From an uncultured Gammaproteobacteria bacterium (GTDB lineage: Bacteria > Pseudomonadota > Gammaproteobacteria > Pseudomonadales > Azotimanducaceae), in assembly GCA_913043075.1 (NCBI GenBank), contig CAJWLI010000108.1, forward strand, positions 1 through 5,581: a stretch of 5,581 bases of DNA. The letters are read 5' to 3'. How positions within the stretch are numbered: the stretch's first letter is position 1; every line of letters starts with the position of its first letter. Both the position numbers and the translations under genes were made by a program. Positions 1 through 5,581 of this stretch are shown piece by piece. The notes beneath the pieces are model-generated. The model made no database searches and was not told the origin of the DNA. It saw only the letters and a program-made list of their open reading frames with translations.

Positions 1-1567
1 TAAGTTCATGAAAGCTTAATGTTTCATCGGCCTGTTGGAGCAGAGAACGAACAAAAGACGAATCTCTGTAGCTGTCACTTTTATCCGCATCGAAAAATGC
101 AGCCTTTTCCTCAAATACGAACATTTTCTTTCGTATGCGATCGCGATGCGTCTCGCTCAAACGTTGAAGGTCAATCGCAGAAAATATAGCTCGGATACTC
201 ACGAATGCTATACCCGTAACGATTGTTACAAGCGCCACGATGGTAGATATATGGTGATCGAAGGCGCCCCAAAATAGTAGATTTAGTATCCCAACACAAA
301 CCAATGAAAACAAGAACAGGATAGATGTGTAACCTTGAATCCGGTTATAAAATGCTTCCCCAAATGACTTTAGAACGCGTCGAGTGATCGTCCAAGCAAA
401 GACGTTAGCTCTCTTTTCCAAATTAATAAACAATAACTGATCCTGTTCTTTAAGAGCCTCATCGTCAGGATAAATCTGACTGAGACTAACACCTGAGTTT
501 TCAATTGCGTCTCCCATCAGTTCGATGGCTGATTTTCTTCTCTTAAAGTCAAAGCGGCACAAGAGTCCAAATAAAAGAAGTTGATGACAGAGGAAAAAAC
601 CTATTATGGTTCCAATAGCAACGATGAAGCTGGTAGTCGTTGTCCCAAAAAAATCTTGCCCGTAACTTAGCGAAGCTATTATAACGATTGCGGGTAGGCT
701 CAAAGCAAAAATCGCTGTCATAAGCTTCATACTTGATCCCAGTTTCTCTAGTTGAGGATTTCGCTCATATGCAAATTTTAATAACTCGGTAAGAAGAAAA
801 GCAGCCGTCACTTCATGATCTTTTGTAAAACCTGTCTGCGCCTTGAATCTCGTGTCTTTATCTTTTCGTTTGAAAGCATCGACCGTTTCCTGGGCTAATT
901 CAAAACATATGCCCTCGAGAGAAACATCGTTTTCCTCCATTGATATTATTAGCTCATCTTCAATTAAGCCGGGGTAATCACTGGGCTTTGACCACCCCCA
1001 AGTTACCAATTGTCTGCGCGTCTTATCACCGTCCCATTCTGGCGCCGGTTTGGATAACTTTTCATAGATTTCAGGTCTAAAATATCCATACTTGATTGAA
1101 ACAATAATTCTTCTCATGAATAAACAGGCAAATGAAATAATCACAAGAAAAAAATCAATATTTATTGAGGAACTGTTTACACCGAAAATCGTGATAACAA
1201 GGGCCGATGTCAAAAGCCACGATCCAGGAAAGAAAAATAACCAACTTGAGATTATAAAACCTCTAGAGTTGTATTTAGTTGAGATTGGACAAAGACCACG
1301 ATTCTGGCATACAAACCAGGCTCTGGTTATAGAACGCTCTATTATCAAGGCCAAAATAGGCGAAAAGATACCTGGAGGTATATTTTCATATAAAAAAGAT
1401 TGCCAGAATTGTCGCCAAGAAAACTCCACCGGGCTGGAATATTCGCCGCCAGCCTCTCCACTATTATGAGCACGTAAGTTGGCAGACTGATAGTTGCTAT
1501 GGTCTCGCGATTCCAATTTTTCATCATTTTGATTTGTTGAACTATCTATGATTGCTTCATCTGTCAT
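1..1567 (-). CDS. Large multi-pass membrane protein, unknown family (3' end beyond window)
   Basis: Reading the minus strand from an ATG at 1567-1565 gives 522 consecutive sense codons to the left edge, so the C-terminus lies outside the window. An in-frame TAA lies 16-18 bases upstream of this ATG, which limits the start to this ATG or a TTG at -9; the only Shine-Dalgarno-like match, AAAGG, sits about 12 bases from the ATG and is weak. The first ~50 residues are polar (Asn, Ser, Glu, Gln rich). Hydrophobic segments lie at about 105-130, 137-152, 283-300, 313-337, 414-433 and 439-462, suggesting six membrane helices in three pairs. Soluble stretches lie at about 160-280 and 340-410, and a charged tail follows 463 (RLSETHRDRIRKK). 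I do not recognise the family; no catalytic motif stands out. It is divergent from the small membrane gene at 1730. The frame is certain; the function is unknown. Confidence 0.88.
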   Translation of the reverse strand, partial: MTDEAIIDSSTNQNDEKLESRDHSNYQSANLRAHNSGEAGGEYSSPVEFSWRQFWQSFLYENIPPGIFSPILALIIERSITRAWFVCQNRGLCPISTKYNSRGFIISSWLFFFPGSWLLTSALVITIFGVNSSSINIDFFLVIISFACLFMRRIIVSIKYGYFRPEIYEKLSKPAPEWDGDKTRRQLVTWGWSKPSDYPGLIEDELIISMEENDVSLEGICFELAQETVDAFKRKDKDTRFKAQTGFTKDHEVTAAFLLTELLKFAYERNPQLEKLGSSMKLMTAIFALSLPAIVIIASLSYGQDFFGTTTTSFIVAIGTIIGFFLCHQLLLFGLLCRFDFKRRKSAIELMGDAIENSGVSLSQIYPDDEALKEQDQLLFINLEKRANVFAWTITRRVLKSFGEAFYNRIQGYTSILFLFSLVCVGILNLLFWGAFDHHISTIVALVTIVTGIAFVSIRAIFSAIDLQRLSETHRDRIRKKMFVFEEKAAFFDADKSDSYRDSSFVRSLLQQADETLSFHEL

Positions 1568-1729
1568 TAGTTTCAAATGCCTTTATAGAGAATTCCCTGA
1601 CGATTAATCGGAAAATAGGTTTAAAAAGATTTGCAACTAGAGAGTAATTCACAACGATAGGCGAGATCAACGAAAGACAAACTAATTACTGGAACAGTCG
1701 ATGCAGAGATTAACCTTGAAGGTAGATTT
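1568..1729. other. Divergent intergenic region between two membrane-protein genes
   Basis: These 162 bases separate the starts of two divergently transcribed genes and must hold their promoters if both are expressed locally. It is AT-rich. A perfect 10-bp palindrome, CGATTAATCG, lies at 1601-1610. A TATAAA-like hexamer on the minus strand (1587-1582) lies only about 15 bases before the ATG of the left gene, with no good -35 partner. On the plus strand TTGCAA at 1631-1636 has no convincing -10 at 16-18 bases. I could not assign a promoter with confidence. Confidence 0.4.
1718..1722 (+). promoter_or_regulatory. Shine-Dalgarno site supporting a TTG start at 1730
   Basis: GAAGG is followed by a 7-base spacer (TAGATTT) and then TTG. 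This supports TTG at 1730 as the start of the small membrane protein over the first in-frame ATG at 1757, which would fall at the start of the first hydrophobic helix. Confidence 0.6.
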
Positions 1730-1978
1730 TTGAAGAATAGAGCTTTAGCTAAATGGATGTTCGTTGTGGGCCTGTTACTGGGGTTATTTTACGCCGCTGG
1801 AGGCTTGATCATTGATCTTTTTACGATCGGTCTCAATTTAGGCACGGTTTTGGCCTTTGGAGCAATAATAGCCCTTCCTGTCTTATTCGGTGCATTCGGC
1901 GTCATTGTAGATTTTGTGATTAAGTTAGTAATGCTCATCAAAAAGAAAGTTACGGACGTAATTTATAAAAAATCATGA
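1730..1978 (+). CDS. Small two-helix membrane protein, unknown function
   Basis: This 82-residue protein starts at TTG (SD GAAGG, 7-base spacer) and ends at TGA 1976-1978. It has a short basic N-terminus (KNRALAKW). A first hydrophobic segment at about 10-30 contains a Gly-x3-Gly pattern (Gly14, Gly18), and a second long one at about 37-70 is interrupted by Pro50 and Asp61. A lysine-rich tail (KKK at 71-73, ending YKKS) follows. Basic residues at both ends suggest that both termini face the cytoplasm. Length and composition are those of a small integral membrane protein, but I do not recognise a family. The gap to the next gene on the same strand is 116 bp, so shared transcription is possible but not evident. 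A purely hypothetical ORF cannot be excluded, although the good SD and clean topology favour a real gene. Confidence 0.6.
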   Translation: MKNRALAKWMFVVGLLLGLFYAAGGLIIDLFTIGLNLGTVLAFGAIIALPVLFGAFGVIVDFVIKLVMLIKKKVTDVIYKKS

Positions 1979-2082
1979 CAAGAAATTGATTCCGTATTGG
2001 CATCTAGTATCACTTAATTAAATCAGTTATTGCTACCAACCTGTCATCGAGATAACCTTTATTAGTGTCAGTCAAGTTGAAC

Positions 2083-2086
2083 GAGG
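2083..2086 (+). promoter_or_regulatory. Shine-Dalgarno site favouring the ATG start at 2095
   Basis: GAGG with an 8-base spacer (ATGGGAGA) precedes ATG 2095. The in-frame GTG at 2065, which would add 10 residues, has only an A/T-rich sequence before it. Starting at 2095 puts the twin-arginine motif at residues 3-4, as expected for a Tat signal peptide. Confidence 0.65.
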
Positions 2087-2094
2087 ATGGGAGA

Positions 2095-2913
2095 ATGGAC
2101 AGACGTAAATTCATGAATAAAGCAGCAGCTATTGCCGCAGCGAGCTTCACCGCTGATATGACCCTCAGTCAACGCGCAGAAGCGTTCGAAGGAGTAATGA
2201 TCGAAGGTCTCCCATACCATGTTGGCCAGCCTGTCATTTGCGAGCCTGATCGAGAACGGTCTATGGCTGCGCCCGGAAGCAGAATCGGTGGAGGCGGTGC
2301 CCCCTCTGGAAAGCTAGTCGCTGGAATGGATGATCCGCGCTTGCCCCCGATGCCAAAGAACCCGACACTCCTGGATTTCTATCGTTACCGAATACCTAAC
2401 CCTTCTCACTTACTGCAGAGTGCGAACCTGGCCATGAAAAACGGGATGGATGAAAAAATAATCCTAGCATGCCTATTACATGATATTTCAGTGGAAGGAT
2501 TCATTCGGACTGATCATGGTTTCTGGGGCGCCCAACTTGTCGCGCCTTACGTCGACGAAGAGGTAACTTGGGCAATCCAAAAACACCAAGCCCTGCGATT
2601 CTTTGCAGACGAATCGGTAGGCTATGAATATCCCTCTGCCTACCGCGAGTGGTTCGGTTATGACTATAAAGTCGAGCCCTGGGTGCAAGCCGAGTATGAT
2701 GAAGCGAAGAATCATCGCTGGTATATGAGTTCACGACTCATCACTCTTAACGACCTGTATTCCTTCGATCCAAATGTTACCAATATAGAAATTGACCAAT
2801 TCGAGGATGTTGTCGGAAGGAATTTTAAACAACCTAAAGAAGGCTTAGGCTTCGATGGCTCACCAGTAGCGCATATGTGGCGGACCATGATCTGGCCTCA
2901 CAGTTGGCTCTAG
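2095..2913 (+). CDS. Tat-exported HD-domain protein, PhnZ/MIOX-like diiron oxygenase candidate
   Basis: The protein has 272 residues from ATG 2095 (282 if GTG 2065 is used). Residues 2-9 (DRRKFMNK) fit a Tat motif, followed by an Ala-rich stretch (AAAIAAASF) and a likely cleavage site after AEA at about residue 30. A Gly/Pro-rich linker runs to about 90. The remainder looks like an HD-fold domain. Candidate metal ligands are His105 (PSHLL), His129-Asp130 (LLHDI), His141 (DHGFWGA), His164 (KHQALRFF) and Asp220 (LNDLYSFD). This H...HD...H...H...D order, with the HG-xx-GA and H-xAxRxF-like contexts, is that of the mixed-valent diiron oxygenases (PhnZ, myo-inositol oxygenase) rather than a plain HD phosphohydrolase. 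Known members are cytoplasmic; Tat export of a cofactor-loaded protein would be the novelty. The substrate is unknown. It converges on the sulfatase gene with a 15-bp gap. An HD phosphohydrolase is the alternative. Confidence 0.78.
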   Translation: MDRRKFMNKAAAIAAASFTADMTLSQRAEAFEGVMIEGLPYHVGQPVICEPDRERSMAAPGSRIGGGGAPSGKLVAGMDDPRLPPMPKNPTLLDFYRYRIPNPSHLLQSANLAMKNGMDEKIILACLLHDISVEGFIRTDHGFWGAQLVAPYVDEEVTWAIQKHQALRFFADESVGYEYPSAYREWFGYDYKVEPWVQAEYDEAKNHRWYMSSRLITLNDLYSFDPNVTNIEIDQFEDVVGRNFKQPKEGLGFDGSPVAHMWRTMIWPHSWL

Positions 2914-2928
2914 GTTCTAGAAATACAA

Positions 2929-4548
2929 TTATGGTGATGCCCTATGGGGATATTGGCTCGGGTCATAGTCCGGATTCCGAGGAGGCATTTGCGCATCAAC
3001 ATCTTCCCTCCAAGAACGAAGTAACGTCCTTAGCTCCTCCCTGATTTGTGGCTCGGTTTGGGAAAGATCATTTCTCTCACCAATATCCTCCCGCAAATTG
3101 AATAGCTGGACAGTATTATTTTCAAAGTACTCCAGTAATTTATAGTCTCCGAAGCGAACCGCACCACCAGGACTTTGCATTCCGTGATTGCTGTATTGCG
3201 GGAAATGCCAAAAAATTGGCCCCCTATTAAAAGAATCTCCATTTAAAGCCGGAACAAAACTCACTCCATCCAGCGCTTGCTCATCGCGAGCTGGAAGTCC
3301 TGCCATTTCTAATAGTGAAGGGTAAAAATCCGTGCTTATTACAGGCTCTTCCACAATTCGACTAGAATCTGAAAACTTCTCAGGCCACTTAACAATCATT
3401 GGAACTCTTATACCGCCTTCATAAAGCCATCCTTTTGCGCCTCGCAAAGGTAAATTTGAAGTGGAATATGCACTATCCAGTCTGCTTGAATCGACAACAC
3501 GACTTGCGCCCCCGAAATTTGCGCCTGACATGCCCCCATTGTCTGAAAAGAAAACAATGAGCGTATTATCGGTCAAACCTAATTGATCGATATGGTCGAC
3601 AATTCTGCCCAGACTCTCATCCATTGACTCGACCATAGCCGCGAATTCAATATTGTCTTGGTGCTGTTTGATCTTCACAGTCCGCTCAGGTAACACCTTA
3701 TAGTCCTGATACGGAGGTAGATCGATCAAAGAAACGAGTTGTTCATTAGTCAATGGCTGCGGATCATCTGGGTTCCCTTCCAGGAGAAATGGTGGCGAAT
3801 TTGATGGATCCACCGATGCCAACTTTTGACGATACTTCTCTACCAGGTCAGGACGGCCATGAATTGGATCATGCACAGCAAAATGGGACATGTAGAGAAA
3901 AAAAGGTTGGTCTTGGTTCTCTGAGATAAAATCTTTCGCATAGTCCGTTAACCGATCAGTCAAGTACTGTCCAGGCTCATCTTCGACCCCGTCAAGTTCG
4001 AAAGGCGCATAGTATCCAGCATTAGGCCATCCCTTATTCCAATTAGGGACGCGCATGTCAAACCCTTGCTCTAACGGACCGAACGGATCTTCTCCTAAAT
4101 GCCATTTGCCGATATGAGCAGTGGCATATCCATGAGCCTTAAAAGCTTCTGCTATAGTAGATTCCTCTAACGGGAGCTCTTGCAGAAAATCCGGGCTAGT
4201 TAAGCTCTCAAACGCATAACTTCTTCTACCTCCCAACCAGTCTGTCAAATGCAATCGCGCCGGATACTTTCCAGTCATGATGCTTGCGCGAGTTGGAGAA
4301 CAGACATGAGACGCAGCATAGGCATGAGTGAATTTGATACCCTCTTGCGCCAAGCGATCAATATTCGGAGTATCGTAAAAATCACTCCCGAAGCTGCCAA
4401 CGTCTCTCCAGCCGAGATCGTCTACCAAAAAAAAGACGATATTAAGAGGTCTCGGATCTGATTGTTCACTACAAGCAGACAGTAGAACAGCTAATAGGGT
4501 AAAAAGAGTGAAACTAACATGCCTGGTTCTTTTGAGTCTCCTGATCAA
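2929..4548 (-). CDS. Cys-type (formylglycine) sulfatase, outer-membrane lipoprotein
   Basis: This is a 539-residue, full-length type I sulfatase of the alkaline-phosphatase superfamily, which hydrolyses sulfate esters. A basic n-region and hydrophobic core lead to the lipobox LSAC (lipid Cys26); Ser27 at +2 predicts the outer membrane. The metal site is visible as Asp43-Asp44 (VDDLGW) and Asp336-Asn337 (FFSDNGG). The signature CSPTR at 83-87 places Cys83 as the residue oxidised to formylglycine, with Arg87. Lys148/His150 (GKWHLG), His226 (FAVHDP) and Lys373 (GAKGWLYEGG) complete the expected active site. The start is TTG 4548 with SD AGGA 8 bases away; an in-frame TAA just upstream excludes a longer form. 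It lies 62 bp downstream of the IYD-like gene, in the same direction as the FGE fragment that would mature it. The substrate cannot be told from sequence; glycan and aryl sulfates are both possible. Confidence 0.96.
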   Translation of the reverse strand: MIRRLKRTRHVSFTLFTLLAVLLSACSEQSDPRPLNIVFFLVDDLGWRDVGSFGSDFYDTPNIDRLAQEGIKFTHAYAASHVCSPTRASIMTGKYPARLHLTDWLGGRRSYAFESLTSPDFLQELPLEESTIAEAFKAHGYATAHIGKWHLGEDPFGPLEQGFDMRVPNWNKGWPNAGYYAPFELDGVEDEPGQYLTDRLTDYAKDFISENQDQPFFLYMSHFAVHDPIHGRPDLVEKYRQKLASVDPSNSPPFLLEGNPDDPQPLTNEQLVSLIDLPPYQDYKVLPERTVKIKQHQDNIEFAAMVESMDESLGRIVDHIDQLGLTDNTLIVFFSDNGGMSGANFGGASRVVDSSRLDSAYSTSNLPLRGAKGWLYEGGIRVPMIVKWPEKFSDSSRIVEEPVISTDFYPSLLEMAGLPARDEQALDGVSFVPALNGDSFNRGPIFWHFPQYSNHGMQSPGGAVRFGDYKLLEYFENNTVQLFNLREDIGERNDLSQTEPQIREELRTLLRSWREDVDAQMPPRNPDYDPSQYPHRASP

Positions 4549-4556
4549 GGGTCTTT

Positions 4557-4560
4557 TCCT
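4557..4560 (-). promoter_or_regulatory. Shine-Dalgarno site supporting the TTG start of the sulfatase
   Basis: On the minus strand a purine-rich run contains AGGA (4560-4557), then an 8-base spacer (AAAGACCC) and TTG at 4548-4546. The upstream in-frame stop and the absence of any early ATG or GTG before the lipobox make TTG the only start that retains the signal peptide. Confidence 0.65.
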
Positions 4561-4575
4561 TTTTTATGTAATAGT

Positions 4576-4591
4576 TTGGCAAATTTACCAA
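4576..4591. promoter_or_regulatory. 16-bp near-perfect inverted repeat before the sulfatase gene
   Basis: TTGGCAAATTTACCAA differs from its reverse complement at only one symmetric pair (C5/A12), which would be a U-G pair in minus-strand RNA. It lies within the 62-bp gap between the IYD-like gene and the sulfatase, 28 bases before the sulfatase start. With no central loop and no following U-run in the transcript direction, it looks more like an operator for a dimeric regulator than a terminator. In AT-rich spacer DNA it could also be chance. Confidence 0.25.
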
Positions 4592-4610
4592 GATTTTCTG
4601 CTTAATTAAA

Positions 4611-5282
4611 TCAATGGAAACTACTTATCTGTTCGAGGCTTTTACGCTTGATTGAAGGTACCTTTACTCCTTCACTTGGATATCCAGTCACAACTAACAT
4701 TAGGGGTTTTTCATTGACCGGTCGATCAAAAATTTCATTGAGAAACTTCATCGGGCTTGGCGTATGAGTGAGTGTAGCCAACCCAGCATTATGCAGCGCT
4801 GCGATCAAAAGACCCGTCGCTATGCAAACAGATTCTATAACGTAATAATTTTTGTGCTTCTTACTGTGCACGTCCATGTCAAATTTCTGCGCAAAAACTG
4901 CAATCAACCATGGAGCAATCTCGAGGAATGGCTTCTGCTCATCGGTACCAAAGGGCGCAAGAGCATCTAACCAGTCCTGAGGAGCTCGCCCGTTGTAAAA
5001 CTCATGCTCTTCTTCCTCAGCCCCGATACGAATTCTTCGTTTAATTTCTGGGCTTCCCGCAACAGCAAAATGCCACGGTTGCCGATTGGCGCCACTTGGA
5101 GCGCTACCAGCAGTACACAGAGCTTGCTGGATAATTTCTTTCGATACGGGCCGATCGGAAAAACTTCGCACAGTCCGGCGCGTTGACATGTGATCGAGAA
5201 ACGATTGAGCTCTCTCTCGCATATCACTCTCCGTCAGTTCCTTAAACTTAAGATCCTCAAATCCTTTGGGCGAATCCGTCAT
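4611..5282 (-). CDS. Nitroreductase-fold flavoprotein, iodotyrosine deiodinase (IYD)-like
   Basis: This 223-residue protein starts at ATG 5282, with GGA six bases upstream, and has no signal peptide, so it is cytoplasmic. Nitroreductase-fold FMN contacts are seen at STRRTVRSFS (33-42), PSGANRQPW (62-70) and IKRK (211-214). It resembles iodotyrosine deiodinase more than other nitroreductases: EEEEHEFYNGR at 89-99, KPFLEIAPWLI at 117-127, an NYYVIESV segment, LTHTP at 171-175, RPVNEK and GYP then VPSIKRKSLEQI. Glu92, Tyr96 and Lys117 align by eye with the substrate-clamping Glu, Tyr and Lys of animal IYD (Glu157, Tyr161 and Lys182 in human). IYD removes iodine, bromine or chlorine from halotyrosines reductively with FMN. 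It lacks the N-terminal membrane anchor of the vertebrate enzymes, as bacterial homologues do. It lies 23 bp downstream of the FGE gene and 62 bp upstream of the sulfatase. Alternatively it may reduce another aromatic substrate. Confidence 0.85.
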   Translation of the reverse strand: MTDSPKGFEDLKFKELTESDMRERAQSFLDHMSTRRTVRSFSDRPVSKEIIQQALCTAGSAPSGANRQPWHFAVAGSPEIKRRIRIGAEEEEHEFYNGRAPQDWLDALAPFGTDEQKPFLEIAPWLIAVFAQKFDMDVHSKKHKNYYVIESVCIATGLLIAALHNAGLATLTHTPSPMKFLNEIFDRPVNEKPLMLVVTGYPSEGVKVPSIKRKSLEQISSFH

Positions 5283-5305
5283 GACGCTTCCATAGTTATC
5301 CAGTT

Positions 5306-5581
5306 TTACTGTCTAGTAATTTTTACAGTACGAAATCCAATGTGACTCGTTCCTAATCCGGTATCTGCGGCCTGACGAGCCGCTGGTCGATAGCGCATAC
5401 AGTAATTAGGTGCGCAGAGATAAGAGCCACCCTTGATAACCTTTACGGGAAAACCTGCATTTGCGTAGTCAAAACTTTCTCTCTGGTTAGGCCCTATGGG
5501 ATTAGACTTATCCAATGGGTTATGCCCTGGAGCATACCAATTCGCGGTCCATTCCCACACATTGCCGATCAAGTCATAGGC
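5306..5581 (-). CDS. Formylglycine-generating enzyme (sulfatase maturase), C-terminal 91 residues
   Basis: The frame is open from the right edge and ends at TAA 5308-5306, so only the C-terminal 91 residues are present; the N-terminus lies beyond the window. The fragment begins AYDLIGNVWEWTANWY, a hallmark of the FGE-sulfatase domain. It continues to KGGSYLC, APNYC, MRYRPAAR and HIGFR. The two cysteines (codons 5416-5414 and 5401-5399), five residues apart, match the Cu(I)-binding catalytic pair of true FGEs (Cys336/Cys341 in human, Cys272/Cys277 in Streptomyces coelicolor), which SUMF1-like relatives without FGE activity lack. FGE oxidises Cys in the CxPxR motif of sulfatases to formylglycine using oxygen, before or during their export. 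It is the first visible gene of a minus-strand cluster, 23 bp from the IYD-like gene, and its natural client, the CSPTR sulfatase, is the third. Confidence 0.95.
   Translation of the reverse strand, partial: AYDLIGNVWEWTANWYAPGHNPLDKSNPIGPNQRESFDYANAGFPVKVIKGGSYLCAPNYCMRYRPAARQAADTGLGTSHIGFRTVKITRQ

Noticed and set aside
1092..1469. A 125-codon plus-strand ORF, with another of 80 codons at 35-277
   Set aside because: Both are antisense to the continuous 522-codon minus-strand frame; their products are polar with no domain-like pattern, so they are shadows.
1582..1610. Promoter and operator for the left membrane gene (TATAAA-like box and CGATTAATCG palindrome)
   Set aside because: No -35 hexamer at proper spacing, and transcription would begin only a few bases before the ATG; a 10-bp AT-rich palindrome is weak on its own.
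2013..2025. 13-bp direct repeat CTTAATTAAATCA, also at 4601-4613
   Set aside because: In AT-rich DNA a 13-bp match within a window of this size is not surprising, and one copy overlaps the stop of the IYD-like gene while the other lies in a spacer on a different strand context.
1997..2025. TTGGCA as a -35 box for the HD gene
   Set aside because: No acceptable -10 hexamer is found 16-18 bases downstream.
2065..2094. GTG at 2065 as the start of the HD protein
   Set aside because: It lacks a good SD and would place 10 extra residues before the Tat motif; ATG 2095 has GAGG at an 8-base spacing.
4472..4548. Tat signal on the sulfatase, because of Arg-Arg at residues 3-4
   Set aside because: The residues after RR (LKRTRH) do not fit the x-F-L-K pattern and the lipobox LSAC explains the leader as an ordinary lipoprotein signal.

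Overview
The window is about 5.6 kb of moderate-GC (by eye somewhat below 50%) protein-coding DNA, probably from a Gram-negative, aerobic, heterotrophic bacterium. The support for this is a lipoprotein signal peptide with Ser after the lipid Cys, a twin-arginine (Tat) signal peptide, and an oxygen-dependent type formylglycine-generating enzyme next to a Cys-type sulfatase. The content would suit a marine gammaproteobacterium, but this is an inference and nothing here fixes the taxon.

Layout. (1) Positions 1-1567, minus strand: a long, uninterrupted frame of 522 codons for a multi-pass membrane protein of unknown family. It starts at 1567 and runs off the left edge without a stop. (2) 1568-1729: a divergent intergenic region. 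(3) 1730-1978, plus strand: an 82-residue, two-helix membrane protein with a TTG start. (4) 2095-2913, plus strand: a Tat-exported HD-domain protein whose His/Asp pattern resembles the PhnZ/MIOX-like diiron oxygenases. (5) 2929-5581, minus strand: a three-gene cluster read from right to left. It comprises the C-terminal end of a formylglycine-generating enzyme (FGE, cut by the right edge), a nitroreductase-fold flavoprotein closely resembling iodotyrosine deiodinase (IYD), and a lipoprotein sulfatase with a Cys-type active site.

How the genes may work together. The FGE would convert the active-site Cys of the sulfatase to formylglycine, so these two form a maturase/substrate pair. The IYD-like enzyme between them suggests a route in which a sulfated (possibly halogenated) phenolic compound is desulfated at the cell envelope, imported, and then reductively dehalogenated in the cytoplasm. 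The Tat-exported HD protein converges on this cluster with a 15-bp gap and may act on a related envelope substrate, but that link rests on proximity only. The two left-hand membrane proteins have no evident connection with the cluster.

No RNA genes, insertion sequences, CRISPR arrays or convincing rho-independent terminators were seen.
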